From assembly GCA_017996395.1 (NCBI GenBank), contig JAGOHA010000017.1, positions 1 through 41,961 on the forward strand: a stretch of 41,961 nt of DNA. The letters are read 5' to 3'. This DNA is from Acidobacteriota bacterium (GTDB lineage Bacteria > Acidobacteriota > JAAYUB01). The translations under genes and the position numbers were made by a program. The notes beneath the pieces are model-generated. The model worked only from the letters and a program-made list of their open reading frames with translations, was not told the DNA's origin and did not search any database. This document shows, piece after piece, positions 15,637 to 23,777 of the stretch (position 1 is the first letter of the stretch; each line of letters starts with the position of its first letter).

Positions 15637-16867
15637 GGTCCGTCCCGGGACGGAGAACGGGTACGTAGGCCAGGCTGATGAGGGCGCAGTACATCAGCAG
15701 GACCTCGGAGTCCCCGAAGTTGTATTCGAACAGCCCGCCCACGAACAGGGCGACGGTGACCGCGATGGCCAGCACGGGCCACAGCGTGGCGCCCGGGTCC
15801 GGACCGGCGCGCAGTTGCCGGAACCGGCGCCAGTGATCGACGACGATCTGCACCAGGAGCCAGAGCCAGCAGGCCAGAGCCGGGAGGCCGCGTTCGGCGG
15901 CGATCTGGATGATGTTGTTGTGGAGGTGCTGGTAAAAATCGGGCCGGATGTGGGCGTCCGCCCCGTAGCGGTAGATGAACTGGTCGATCATCCGCGGCCC
16001 CACGCCCACGAGCGGCCGGTCGGCGACGATCCGCACTCCGGTGCGCATCATGTCCAGCCGCGCGGCGTTGCCCGCCTCAGCCGGGTCCAGGAGGTGCCGG
16101 ACCCGTTCCCGGACCAGGTTGGGCGCCGCCAGCAGCACCACGGCCAGCACCACCGGCGCCGCCAGCAGCCAGCGGGGTCGCGTCAGCAACAGCGCGGCGG
16201 CCGCCCCGAAGCCGAAGCCGATCCAGCATCCGCGAGTCAGCGTGAACACCAGGGCGGCGGCAAGCAGCAGGGCGGCGGCGAGCAGCAGCGGCCAGCCGGT
16301 CCGGCGTGCCCCGAATTCGAGGAGCAGGAGCGGCAGCAGCGCGGTCAGCGCCAGCATCAACTGGCCGGAAAATGTCATGTGGTGGCTCATCAGGCCGTGG
16401 ATGCGGTAGAGCGGTTCGGTGGCGGTGACGAACTGGACCAGGCCCACTCCCGCCGACAGCGTCATCGTGGCCAGCAGCAGCAGCAGGAATGTCCGGGACT
16501 GGGCCGGCCGGTCGAGCACCAGCAGCAGCATGGGAATCAGAAAGAGCAGCAGCAGTTTTTTCAGGTGGAACAGGCTCAGGAGCGGTGCGTCCGAACAGAG
16601 CGCCGAGACGACGGACCAGACGATGAAGCCGATGATGGGCCAGTAGAACCGGGGGAGCGGCAGCCAGCTCGGGAAGCGAAGCACGGGATACGCCACCGCG
16701 CCGCAGACCACGGCGACGGCCAGCAGGATCTGCGTGGCCGACAGGCTGACCGGAATGGCCACCACCGTGGCCGTCATGAACAGCAGAATGATGATGCGCC
16801 GCCACCACGCCGGGAGGAAGTGGCGTCGCAGACCGTCCATGAGGCGTGCCGCGGCCGGTTGAGTCAT
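15617..16867 (-). CDS. O-antigen ligase / polymerase-like membrane protein
   Basis: A 416-residue inner membrane protein with about ten to twelve hydrophobic segments. It has the Wzy_C/WaaL layout: closely packed spans, then a large periplasmic loop holding RLDMMRTGVRIVADRPLVGVGP and the PDFYQHLHNNIIQIAAERGLPAL region, which matches the conserved HNxxLQxxxExGxxG motif with its essential His. Such proteins join finished O-polysaccharide to lipid A core or polymerise repeat units. Ligase and polymerase cannot be separated by sequence alone. The ATG at 16867 follows AGGGGCG and lies 14 bases after the aminotransferase stop; the end overlaps the glycosyltransferase start by 20 bases. Confidence 0.9.
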   Translation of the reverse strand: MTQPAAARLMDGLRRHFLPAWWRRIIILLFMTATVVAIPVSLSATQILLAVAVVCGAVAYPVLRFPSWLPLPRFYWPIIGFIVWSVVSALCSDAPLLSLFHLKKLLLLFLIPMLLLVLDRPAQSRTFLLLLLATMTLSAGVGLVQFVTATEPLYRIHGLMSHHMTFSGQLMLALTALLPLLLLEFGARRTGWPLLLAAALLLAAALVFTLTRGCWIGFGFGAAAALLLTRPRWLLAAPVVLAVVLLAAPNLVRERVRHLLDPAEAGNAARLDMMRTGVRIVADRPLVGVGPRMIDQFIYRYGADAHIRPDFYQHLHNNIIQIAAERGLPALACWLWLLVQIVVDHWRRFRQLRAGPDPGATLWPVLAIAVTVALFVGGLFEYNFGDSEVLLMYCALISLAYVPVLRPGTDHEHAAA

Positions 16868-16881
16868 GTTCGCCCCTGGTT

Positions 16882-17991
16882 TCAGCTCCGGTTGAAGAAC
16901 GCGCGCACGGCCGCGATGGTCTCGGCCACTTCGGGCTCGGTGATGCCCTGGTACAGCGGAAGCGAAAGCACGGTGCGCGAGCACTCCATCGAGACGGGGA
17001 AATCCTCCGGCGCGTACCCCAGGTGGAGGTAGGCCTTCTGGACGTGAAGCGGGATGGGGTAGTGCACCGCGGTGCCGATGCCCCGCTCGGTGAGGAAGGC
17101 GCGCAGGGCGTCGCGCTGCTGCGTGCGCACCGAGAACAGGTGCCAGGCGTGGGTCGCCCCCTCGGTGATCGGCGGGAGGACGAGGTCGCCGACCTGGCGC
17201 AGGCCGTCGTAGTAAACGTCCGCCCAGTGGGCCCGCTGGCGGTTCCACTCGGGCAGATGCCGGAGCTTCTCGTTGAGCACGGCCGCCTTCAGGGCGTCCA
17301 TGCGGGCGTTGTATCCCTCGAACTCGTGGGCGTAGCGGGCGCTCTGGCCGTGATTGCGCAGGGCCAGGACTTTCTGGGCCAGCTCCTCGGAGTGGGTGGT
17401 CACGAAACCGCCCTCGCCGGTGGCGCCCAGATTCTTGGTGGGGTAGAAGCTGAAGGTGCCCATGGTGCCGAGGCCGCCGACGGCGCGGCCGCCGAGCGTG
17501 GCGCCGTGCGCCTGGCAGGCGTCCTCGACCACCCACAGCTTGTGGCGGCGGGCGATGTCCATGATGGCGTCCATGGGCGCCGGATTGCCGTAGAGGTGCA
17601 CCGGGATGATGCCGCGGGTGCGCGGGGTGATGGCGGCCTCGAGCTTCCGCGGGTCCATGTTGTAGGTGTCCGGATCGATGTCCACGAACACCAGCCGAGC
17701 GACGTTCTGGGTGATCACCTCGGCGGTGGCGATGAAGGTGAACGGGACGGTGATGATTTCGTCGCCCGGCTCCAGGCCGCAGGCGGCGATGGCCAGGCGC
17801 AGAGCGTCGGTGCCGCTGTTGACGGCGACGCCGTGCGGCACCTGGCAGAAGCGGGCGAAGTTGGCCTCGAACTCCTGCACGTAGGCGCCGCCGATGAAGG
17901 CGCTCTTTTCGAGGATGTCCGAGAACAGGGCCAGGGCGCGGTCGCGGATCTCGCGGTTCTGGCGGCTGAGATCCAGGAAGGGAACAGGCAT
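16882..17991 (-). CDS. DegT/DnrJ/EryC1/StrS-family sugar aminotransferase
   Basis: A 369-residue PLP enzyme expected to put an amino group on a nucleotide-activated keto-sugar for surface polysaccharide. The N-terminus VPFLDLSRQNREI is characteristic. The cofactor motif NSGTDALRLA is at 58-67, the pyridine-contacting Asp157 in VVEDACQAHGA, and the Schiff-base Lys186 in SFYPTKNLGATGEGG. GHN-type substrate residues follow (LRNHGQ; HYPIPLH). Length and motifs are complete. AAGGAG lies 9 bases before ATG 17989-17991. The product sugar cannot be predicted. It sits between the epimerase and ligase genes on the same strand, as a donor-sugar step for the same glycan. Confidence 0.94.
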   Translation of the reverse strand: MPVPFLDLSRQNREIRDRALALFSDILEKSAFIGGAYVQEFEANFARFCQVPHGVAVNSGTDALRLAIAACGLEPGDEIITVPFTFIATAEVITQNVARLVFVDIDPDTYNMDPRKLEAAITPRTRGIIPVHLYGNPAPMDAIMDIARRHKLWVVEDACQAHGATLGGRAVGGLGTMGTFSFYPTKNLGATGEGGFVTTHSEELAQKVLALRNHGQSARYAHEFEGYNARMDALKAAVLNEKLRHLPEWNRQRAHWADVYYDGLRQVGDLVLPPITEGATHAWHLFSVRTQQRDALRAFLTERGIGTAVHYPIPLHVQKAYLHLGYAPEDFPVSMECSRTVLSLPLYQGITEPEVAETIAAVRAFFNRS

Positions 17992-18076
17992 AGGGGCTAC
18001 TCCTTGACAGTGTGTGCGGTGGGTCGGGCCTCGGTCCGCGCGGTCGCGACCGGCGGTGTCCGGTCCCGCCGGCGGG

Positions 18077-19045
18077 TCAGCGTGAGGCGGCGGCCGCCTG
18101 CGCCTGGAACCAGGCGAGCGTCCGGGTCAGGCCGTCCTCGAAGCCCACGCGGGGCAGGTAATTCAGGTATTCGCGGGCGGCGGTGATGTCGGCCTCGGAG
18201 TGTCGCACGTCGCCGCGGCGGGGCGGCTCGTGCACGGGTCGGAGACCTGCGCCCAGCCTGCGGTTCAGCAGGTCGACGATGGCGAGCAGGTCCACCCGGA
18301 CGCCGCAGGCGATGTTGAACACCCGGCCGCAGGCGGCGGGCGGCGCCGCGGCCGCCAGCAGGTTGGCCTCCACCACGTTGTCGATGTACGAAAAGTCCCG
18401 CGACTGCCGGCCGTCGCCGTAGATGATCGGCGGCTCGCCGCGGAGCATCCGGCTGATGAACAGGGGGATGACGGCGGCGTACTGGGAGGCGGGGTTCTGC
18501 CGCGGTCCGAACACGTTGAAATAGCGGAGCGCCACCGTCTCCAGTCCGTAGAGCTGGTGGAACTGACGGCAGTAGATCTCACCGGCCAGTTTCGTCAGGG
18601 CGTACGGCGACAGCGGGTCCGTCGGCATCGTCTCGCGCTTGGGCAGCGTCGGGGTGTCGCCGTAGGCGGACGAGGAGGCGGCGTAGACGACGCGCCGCGC
18701 CCCGCCGTCGCGGGCCGCCAGCAGCACGGCCAGGGTGCCGCCGATATTGTGCTCGTTGGTCCGGGCGGGGTCGTCCACCGAACGCTGCACGGACGCCAGG
18801 GCCGCCTGGTGGTAGACGGTGTCGACGTCGGTGACGCAGCGGCGCAGCAGCGCGGCGTCGGTGACGGAGCCCTCGACGATCTCCAGTCGGCCGTCCCCGG
18901 CGGCGGCGAGCGCCTCGGCCAGGTTCTCCCGGCGGCCCGTGCTGAAGTTGTCGATGACGCGGACCCGCCGCCCGCGCGCCAGCAGCGCGTCCACCAGATT
19001 GGAGCCGATGAAGCCCGCGCCGCCGGTGACGATGTCCCACGCCAT
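18077..19045 (-). CDS. NAD-dependent epimerase/dehydratase (UDP-glucose 4-epimerase-like extended SDR)
   Basis: A 322-residue extended short-chain dehydrogenase. The Rossmann motif [16 protein letters not shown] binds [11 protein letters not shown] follows; the catalytic pair is the Tyr and Lys of [11 protein letters not shown], with AASSSAYGD supplying the Ser. [23 protein letters not shown] and [20 protein letters not shown] are nucleotide-sugar epimerase motifs. UDP-glucose or UDP-GlcNAc 4-epimerase is most likely, but the substrate cannot be fixed. The start MAWDIVTGG at 19045 has GGGGG about 8 bases upstream; an in-frame ATG at 19072 would add nine unrelated residues. It is the first gene of the glycan cluster and diverges from metK. 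Confidence 0.92.
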   Translation of the reverse strand: MAWDIVTGGAGFIGSNLVDALLARGRRVRVIDNFSTGRRENLAEALAAAGDGRLEIVEGSVTDAALLRRCVTDVDTVYHQAALASVQRSVDDPARTNEHNIGGTLAVLLAARDGGARRVVYAASSSAYGDTPTLPKRETMPTDPLSPYALTKLAGEIYCRQFHQLYGLETVALRYFNVFGPRQNPASQYAAVIPLFISRMLRGEPPIIYGDGRQSRDFSYIDNVVEANLLAAAAPPAACGRVFNIACGVRVDLLAIVDLLNRRLGAGLRPVHEPPRRGDVRHSEADITAAREYLNYLPRVGFEDGLTRTLAWFQAQAAAASR

Positions 19046-19117
19046 AGACAACCCCCGAATAAAAGATGCCATCTTAGCAGAAAGTCGCGGCGCCGGCCAC
19101 CGGTTCCTGAAAAATTA

Positions 19118-19146
19118 TTGAAACACCCGGAGGCGTGTGGTACCCT
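19118..19146 (+). promoter_or_regulatory. Candidate promoter of metK
   Basis: TTGAAA (19118-19123), a 17-base spacer and TACCCT (19141-19146) lie upstream of the AGGAGG at 19167-19172. The -10 match is weak. No SAM riboswitch is seen in the short leader. Confidence 0.45.
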
Positions 19147-19177
19147 GCTCCACTTGATTTCGACCAGGAGGTTGACC

Positions 19178-20329
19178 ATGGCCATCAACGGCAAGCACCT
19201 GTTCTCTTCGGAATCGGTCACCGAAGGGCATCCCGATAAGATCGCCGACCAGATTTCCGACGGCGTCCTCGACGCCATCATGGCCCAGGATCCCTACGGC
19301 CGCGTCGCCTGCGAGACCCTCGTCACCACCGGGCTGACCCTGGTGGCCGGCGAGATCACCACCGATTGCTACGTGCACGTTCCGGAAATCGTCCGCGAGA
19401 CCATCAAGAAGATCGGCTACACCAGCGCCGAATACGGCTTCGACTACCTGACCTGCGGCGTCATCACCACCATCGACAAGCAGTCGCCCGACATCGCCAT
19501 GGGCGTGGACACCGGCGGCGCCGGCGACCAGGGCATCATGTTCGGCTTCGCCTGCAACGAGACCGAGGAATTGATGCCCATGCCCATCCACCTGGCCCAC
19601 CAGCTCACGCTGCGCCTCACCGAGTGCCGCCGGAAGAACATCCTCCATTTCCTCCGCCCCGACGGCAAAAGCCAGGTCACCGTGGAGTACGACGGCAACA
19701 AGCCGGTGCGGGTCCCCGCGGTGGTGGTGAGCACCCAGCACCATCCCGAGATCCCCATCGAGGAGCTGCGGGAGCAGATCCGCGAGCACATCGTCGCCCC
19801 GGTTATCCCGGCCGAGATGATCACTCCCGAGACGAAGTATTACATCAACCCCACCGGCCGCTTCGTGATGGGCGGTCCCCAGGCCGACTGCGGGCTCACC
19901 GGCCGCAAGATCATCGTGGACACCTACGGCGGCGTGGGCTCCCACGGCGGCGGCGCCTTCTCGGGCAAGGACCCGTCGAAGGTGGACCGCTCCGCCTCCT
20001 ACATGGCCCGTTACATCGCCAAGAACGTGGTTGCCGCCGGCCTGGCCGACACGATTGAGCTGCAGCTGGCCTACGCCATCGGCGTGGTGGAGCCCGTCAG
20101 CATCATGGTGGACACCTTCGGCACGGCCAAGGTGGACGAGGACAAGTTGAAAAAGGTCATCCAGGAAGTCTTCCCCCTGACCCCGCGGGGCATCATCGAG
20201 CACCTGGACCTGCGGCGGCCCATCTACCGGCGCACCGCCGCCTACGGCCACTTCGGCCGCAGGGAGCCCGGGTTCACCTGGGAGCTCACCGACAAGGTGG
20301 ACGTGCTCAAGAGCGCCTTCAACCTGTAG
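19178..20329 (+). CDS. metK: S-adenosylmethionine synthetase
   Basis: A 383-residue enzyme that makes S-adenosylmethionine from methionine and ATP in the cytoplasm. Diagnostic motifs are all present: [20 protein letters not shown] at the N-terminus, the ATP-binding [37 protein letters not shown], and the phosphate loop [16 protein letters not shown], then [15 protein letters not shown]. Length matches the family. AGGAGG precedes the ATG by 5 bases. It is followed by a strong terminator and, beyond a repeat, by the glyA-like gene; together they suggest one-carbon and methyl-cycle metabolism. Several products in this window (RNA methyltransferase, isoaspartyl methyltransferase, radical SAM enzyme) use its product. 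Confidence 0.98.
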   Translation: MAINGKHLFSSESVTEGHPDKIADQISDGVLDAIMAQDPYGRVACETLVTTGLTLVAGEITTDCYVHVPEIVRETIKKIGYTSAEYGFDYLTCGVITTIDKQSPDIAMGVDTGGAGDQGIMFGFACNETEELMPMPIHLAHQLTLRLTECRRKNILHFLRPDGKSQVTVEYDGNKPVRVPAVVVSTQHHPEIPIEELREQIREHIVAPVIPAEMITPETKYYINPTGRFVMGGPQADCGLTGRKIIVDTYGGVGSHGGGAFSGKDPSKVDRSASYMARYIAKNVVAAGLADTIELQLAYAIGVVEPVSIMVDTFGTAKVDEDKLKKVIQEVFPLTPRGIIEHLDLRRPIYRRTAAYGHFGRREPGFTWELTDKVDVLKSAFNL

Positions 20330-20366
20330 CCGCTTCGAAGCCCGCCCGGCGGGCGACGGCATATTC

Positions 20367-20397
20367 CGAGGGGACCTCCGGGTCCCCTCGTTCATTT
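20367..20397 (+). terminator. Rho-independent terminator of metK
   Basis: CGAGGGGACC (20367-20376) pairs perfectly with GGTCCCCTCG (20381-20390) around TCCG, followed by the T-rich TTCATTTATT. It starts 38 bases after the metK stop. Confidence 0.82.
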
Positions 20398-20699
20398 ATT
20401 GGCTATTGTTGATTGCTTATATATTATTGGCTATTTTGGGGCGAGTTGGGCCTTGCCGAAATGTGGATCTGGGGACCTGGGTGCTGGGACCTGGGATCTG
20501 GGACCTGGGACCTGGGACCTGGGATCTGGGACCTGGGCCCTGAGTACTGGGACCTGGGCCTTTGGACCTGGGATCCGGGACCTGGATCCAGGGATTTGGG
20601 TTTTGGGAATTGGGATCAATTAACCAGGACCCAGAACCCAGGTCCTAGGTCCTCGGTCCTTGGTCCGAAGTCCAATGTCCGATGACCGATCGCCGTTTC

Positions 20700-20770
20700 G
20701 CCGGCTCGCCCCTCGCCAGTTCGATCCCCGCCGGCCCGCCCTTCGCCGGTTCGATTCCTGCCGGCTCGCT
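20700..20770. repeat. Tandem 30-base repeat, two and a third units
   Basis: Unit 1 (20700-20729) and unit 2 (20730-20759) share GCCGGCTCGCC/GCCGGCCCGCC starts and end GTTCGATCCCC/GTTCGATTCCT; a partial third unit follows from 20760. The GGTTCGATTCC core resembles a tRNA T-loop, but no tRNA can be folded around it. Confidence 0.65.
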
Positions 20771-20780
20771 CCGCGGGGGG

Positions 20781-20810
20781 TTGCGCCGGGGCGCCGGGCT
20801 GGACTATACT
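20781..20810 (+). promoter_or_regulatory. Candidate promoter of the glyA-like gene
   Basis: TTGCGC (20781-20786), an 18-base spacer and TATACT (20805-20810). The leader of about 37 bases includes GGGAGG at 20844-20849. Confidence 0.65.
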
Positions 20811-20854
20811 GACATTTTGCATCGTCCCGCATCACAACCGCATGGGAGGCTTTC

Positions 20855-22324
20855 ATGAATAACCTGGAACAGCAGCTCCGCGACCTGGCCGCCAAGGTGG
20901 TGGAGAACAACCTGTGGCGCCAGCGCCGCTGCATCAACCTGATCCCGTCGGAGAACACCCCGTCGCTGCTGGTGAAGCTGTGTGAAATCAGCGATCCCTC
21001 CGGCCGCTACGCCGAGCACAAGACCGCGCTGAAGAAGGAGATCGAGGCCCTCACCGGCACCGGGGCGCTCAAGGGCGACCAGGTCTACTACTACCAGGCC
21101 ACCGATTTCATCTACGAGGTGGAGGAGCGGCTCAAGCAGGAGTTCGGCGCCTACCTCGGCGCCTCCGAGGTGGAGGCCCGCCCCGTGAGCGGCCAGATGG
21201 CCAACGAGATCGTCTTCAAGGCCACGGTCAAGTTCCTCGGCGGCGCCGGCGAGGGCTTCCCCAAGCTGACCGCGACGGGTCGCCTAGCCACCGCCATGAA
21301 CAACAACCTGAACTACGGCGGCCACCTCAGCGCCCAGCCGTTCGGCGCCCTGTTCAACTTCGCCGACGGCGACCCGGTCAACTTCCCCCTTGAGGCCGGC
21401 AACCCCTACAAGATCGATGTGGCCCGGATGCTGGAACTGGTGCGCGAGCACCGGCCGCCCATCATCGTGTTCGGCAAGAGCATGTTCCTGCACCCCGAGC
21501 CGGTCAAGCCCCTCCGTGAGCTGGTGGACGCGATGCCCGACTACCGGCCCGTGATCATGTACGACGGCGCCCACGTCATGGGCATCCTGGGCCCCGGCTT
21601 CCAGGATCCGCTGGCCGAGGGCGCCGACGTGGTCACCGGCTCCACTCACAAGACCTTCTTCGGCCCGCAGCGCGGCATCATCGCCGGGCGCATGCCCAAG
21701 GGCGCGCCGCTGCGCAAGCTCTGGCTCGAGATCAACGCCCGCTCCTTCCCGGGCTCCACCAGCAACCATCACCTGGGCACCCTGCTGGCGATGCTGGCGG
21801 CCACCCTCGAGATGAACCACTTCAAGGCCGAGTACCAGGCCGCGGTGCTGGCCAACGCCCGCGCGTTCGCCGCCGCCTGCCACGCCGCCGGCATCCCGGT
21901 GGAAGGGGGCGAGGCCGACGGCTTCACCCGCACCCACCAGGTGGTCATCCGGGTCAAGCCGTTCGGCGACGGCAAGGAGGTCGCCGCCCGCCTGGAGGCC
22001 AACAACATCATCACCAACTACCAGGCGCTCCCCGACGACGAGACGTTCTACCACCCGAGCGGCATCCGCATGGGCGTGTCCGAGATGACCCGGTTCGGCA
22101 TGGGCCCGGCGGACTTCGCCGAGCTGGCCCGGCTGCTCGCCGACGTGGTCATCCGGAAGAAGGACGTCGCCGCCGACGTGGCCGCCTTCCGCGGGAAGTT
22201 CAGCCGGATGGGCTTCTGCCTCGACGCCGAGGCGACGATGCAGGTCGCGCCGGCCGTCTTCGCCAGCGTCTTCCCCGATTCGTCGTACTTCCAGAGCTTC
22301 GCCGAGGCGCTGCGGCGGATCTGA
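20855..22324 (+). CDS. Divergent serine hydroxymethyltransferase-like PLP enzyme (GlyA family)
   Basis: A 489-residue PLP enzyme of fold type I. The region VVTGSTHKTFFGPQRGII carries the Schiff-base Lys266 and matches the THKTLRGPRGG signature of serine hydroxymethyltransferase; INLIPSENTPS near residue 28 matches the LIASENxxS motif, and YDGAHVMGILGPGFQDPLAEGADVVTGS is typical. It departs elsewhere: the NRYAEGYPGKRYYGG block is replaced by SGRYAEHKTALKKEIEALTG, and the canonical LTHG region reads GGHLSAQPFGALFNF. It is about 70 residues longer than usual GlyA. Serine-glycine interconversion fits the nearby metK, but a related aldolase or transferase activity is possible. GGGAGG lies 5 bases before the ATG. 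Confidence 0.82.
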   Translation: MNNLEQQLRDLAAKVVENNLWRQRRCINLIPSENTPSLLVKLCEISDPSGRYAEHKTALKKEIEALTGTGALKGDQVYYYQATDFIYEVEERLKQEFGAYLGASEVEARPVSGQMANEIVFKATVKFLGGAGEGFPKLTATGRLATAMNNNLNYGGHLSAQPFGALFNFADGDPVNFPLEAGNPYKIDVARMLELVREHRPPIIVFGKSMFLHPEPVKPLRELVDAMPDYRPVIMYDGAHVMGILGPGFQDPLAEGADVVTGSTHKTFFGPQRGIIAGRMPKGAPLRKLWLEINARSFPGSTSNHHLGTLLAMLAATLEMNHFKAEYQAAVLANARAFAAACHAAGIPVEGGEADGFTRTHQVVIRVKPFGDGKEVAARLEANNIITNYQALPDDETFYHPSGIRMGVSEMTRFGMGPADFAELARLLADVVIRKKDVAADVAAFRGKFSRMGFCLDAEATMQVAPAVFASVFPDSSYFQSFAEALRRI

Positions 22325-22340
22325 TCGAACCGGCGAACCA

Positions 22341-22694
22341 GCGAGCCGGCGAACCGGCTCGCGTCGTGCTCGTAATCCCAACCCGGCGGAGCCGGAGCCA
22401 AGCGGTGGGTTGGCGGTGAATGGGCCCGAGACCGTGCGTCTGGGCACGCTCCTTCTCCAGCCCCGCTCCGCGGGGCTTGTGCCCCCTGTAGCCCGTCCGT
22501 TTACGGACGGGTCGGCGGCGTCGGGTTGGATTCGTATTCAGCCCGGTTCACCGGGCTTGTTCATTTCTACGGCCCCCGTTCCAACGGGGGCCGGCATTGC
22601 CAAGCCCCCTGAAGGGGGCTGGCCCCCAACCCCGACGTTCGGCCCCGTCGCTGGAAGCGACGGGCTAGTTTAATCCAAGGCCGGTGAACCGGCC
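22341..22694. repeat. Cluster of eight short perfect hairpins with TNNA-type loops
   Basis: Hairpins (stem length; loop): 22341-22362 (9 bp; CGAA), 22459-22477 (7; CTCCG), 22492-22511 (8; TTTA), 22540-22557 (7; TTCA), 22571-22592 (9; TCCA), 22603-22620 (7; TGAA), 22644-22664 (8; TGGAA), 22679-22694 (6; TGAA). Five loops fit TNNA exactly. Arms differ between copies yet stay fully paired, and several begin AGCCC and end GGGCT. The pattern resembles REP-type elements mobilised by IS200-like transposases, though none is encoded here. Confidence 0.8.
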
Positions 22695-22795
22695 TGGGAG
22701 AGGGTGCTGCCGATCAGATGGGCCCGATGAATCGAAAAATATTTCGTCAAATTTTGGCAGAATTTCGGGCGTAACTGAGTAATCGTTATCGTAAT

Positions 22796-22834
22796 CGTGC
22801 CCGTGATCGAATCCCGCTCACGGGCACGTTTTTT
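22796..22834 (+). terminator. Terminator-like hairpin inside repeat copy C
   Basis: CGTGCCCGTGA (22796-22806) pairs perfectly with TCACGGGCACG (22818-22828), followed by six T. It meets the sequence rule for an intrinsic terminator but is 470 bases past the nearest upstream plus-strand gene. Confidence 0.65.
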
Positions 22835-23009
22835 ATATAACGAGCAGAAATCTGAGCAATTGGACATGGGCCCTCGGTGCTGGGACCTGGGGTCTCGGTC
22901 TTGGGTGCTGGATGTTGAATCCAAAACCCAGTTCCCAGAACCCAGGTCCCAGGTCCCCGAACCCAGTGACTCCTTTGTGTTCTCCGTGCCTTCGTGGTGA
23001 ATCCGCGAC

Positions 23010-23777
23010 TTACCGCTTCCCGGGCACCAGCGGCACGAACCGCACCGGCATGAGATTTTCGGTGCGGGTGCGGCCGTCCGGCTCCCGGGTGATGCGGAGC
23101 AGGTACTGGATGTCGTGGGTTCCCCCCACGGGGATGACCATCACCCCGCCCGGCGCGAGCTGTTCCACCAGCCGTGGCGGCACCGTCGGCGCCGCCGCGG
23201 TGACCACGATGGCGTCGAAGGGCGCCGCCTCGGGCCAGCCGCCGTAGCCGTCGCCGATGCGGCAGCGCACGTTGGGGCAGGGGAGCGCCGCGAGCAGGGC
23301 CGCCGCCTTCTGCCCGAGCTCCGGCAGCAGTTCGATGGTGTACACCTGGGCCACCAGCGCCGCCAGCACCGCGGCCTGATAGCCGGAGCCGGTGCCCACC
23401 TCCAGCACCTTGTGCTCGGGCCGCGGGCGGATCGCCTCGGTCATGAAGGCGACGATGTACGGCTGCGAGATGGTCTGGCCGCTGCCGATGGGGAGCGGCC
23501 CGTCCTCGTAGGCGGCGGCGATGTAGGGCTCCGGGACGAAGCGTTGGCGGGGCACGGCGAGCATGGCGGCAAGCACGCGCTCGTCGCGGACGCCGCGGGC
23601 GCGGATCTGCTCGTCCACCATGCGGCGTCGCAGCGCCGCGAAGCCGTCGTCGCCGGGCGGCCCCGGCGGTGTCGATGGGGCGCCGTTGGGTCCGGCGGCG
23701 CCGGGCGCCCGGCAGGCAAGCAGGACGGCCAGCCCGGTCCCCGCGACGAGCAGGGCCCACAGCAGGAGGTACTTCAT
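23010..23777 (-). CDS. Protein-L-isoaspartate O-methyltransferase with predicted lipoprotein signal
   Basis: A 255-residue protein. Residues 45-255 are a full PIMT: RMVDEQIRARGVRDERVLAAM, PRQRFVPE, the substrate loop GSGQTISQPYIVA (98-110), the SAM motif VLEVGTGSGYQAAVLA (124-139), and VTAAAPTVPPRLVEQLAPGG. PIMT repairs isoaspartyl damage in proteins using S-adenosylmethionine. Ahead of it is MKYLLLWALLVAGTGLAVLLAC, a signal sequence ending in a lipobox-like LLAC with Cys22, then a Gly/Pro linker. This predicts a membrane-anchored protein outside the cytoplasm, odd for a SAM-dependent enzyme. GAGGAG precedes ATG 23775-23777. It stands alone between repeat copies C and D. Confidence 0.92.
   Translation of the reverse strand: MKYLLLWALLVAGTGLAVLLACRAPGAAGPNGAPSTPPGPPGDDGFAALRRRMVDEQIRARGVRDERVLAAMLAVPRQRFVPEPYIAAAYEDGPLPIGSGQTISQPYIVAFMTEAIRPRPEHKVLEVGTGSGYQAAVLAALVAQVYTIELLPELGQKAAALLAALPCPNVRCRIGDGYGGWPEAAPFDAIVVTAAAPTVPPRLVEQLAPGGVMVIPVGGTHDIQYLLRITREPDGRTRTENLMPVRFVPLVPGKR

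Larger units (their letters stand above)
20330..20854. repeat. Modular intergenic repeat, copy B, with terminator, tandem repeats and glyA promoter
   Basis: This gene-free gap holds, in order: the metK terminator; an AT-rich block (20393-20435) that matches the reverse complement of 41721-41763 at 37 of 43 positions by my alignment; about 110 bases of repeated GGGACCTGGGA units; complementary arms CCAGGACCCAGAACCCAGG and CCTAGGTCC; GTCCGATGACCGATCG; three 30-base tandem units from 20700; and the promoter of the next gene. Module order is reversed relative to copy G. Open frames through the repeat encode only low-complexity peptide and are not genes. Confidence 0.8.
22325..23009. repeat. Gene-free region: hairpin cluster then modular repeat copy C
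   Basis: No gene is credible here. Bases 22341-22694 hold eight short perfect hairpins. From about 22779 the modular repeat begins with AATCGTTATCGTAATCG units, includes the hairpin at 22796-22834, then GGGACCTGGGG and CCCAGGTCCCAGGTCC arms around a short centre, and ends with TTTGTGTTCTCCGTGCCTTC. The same closing module appears in copy G. Orientation matches copies D, E and G. Confidence 0.78.

Noticed and set aside
19072-19072. Upstream ATG for the epimerase gene
   Set aside because: It would add nine residues before the Rossmann motif that are not family-like, and ATG 19045 has a purine-rich site upstream.
20399-20685. Open frames with repeated SGTWDLG or DLGSGTWDLG peptides
   Set aside because: They are translations of the GGGACCTGGG repeat on both strands, have no ribosome binding site, and similar peptides arise at every repeat copy.
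20393-20700. Possible CRISPR array in the GGGACCTGGG repeats
   Set aside because: Units are contiguous and degenerate, there are no unique spacers of constant length, and no cas gene is near.
20730-20760. Possible tRNA from the GGTTCGATTCC core
   Set aside because: No acceptor stem or anticodon arm can be folded around it, and the core repeats in tandem.
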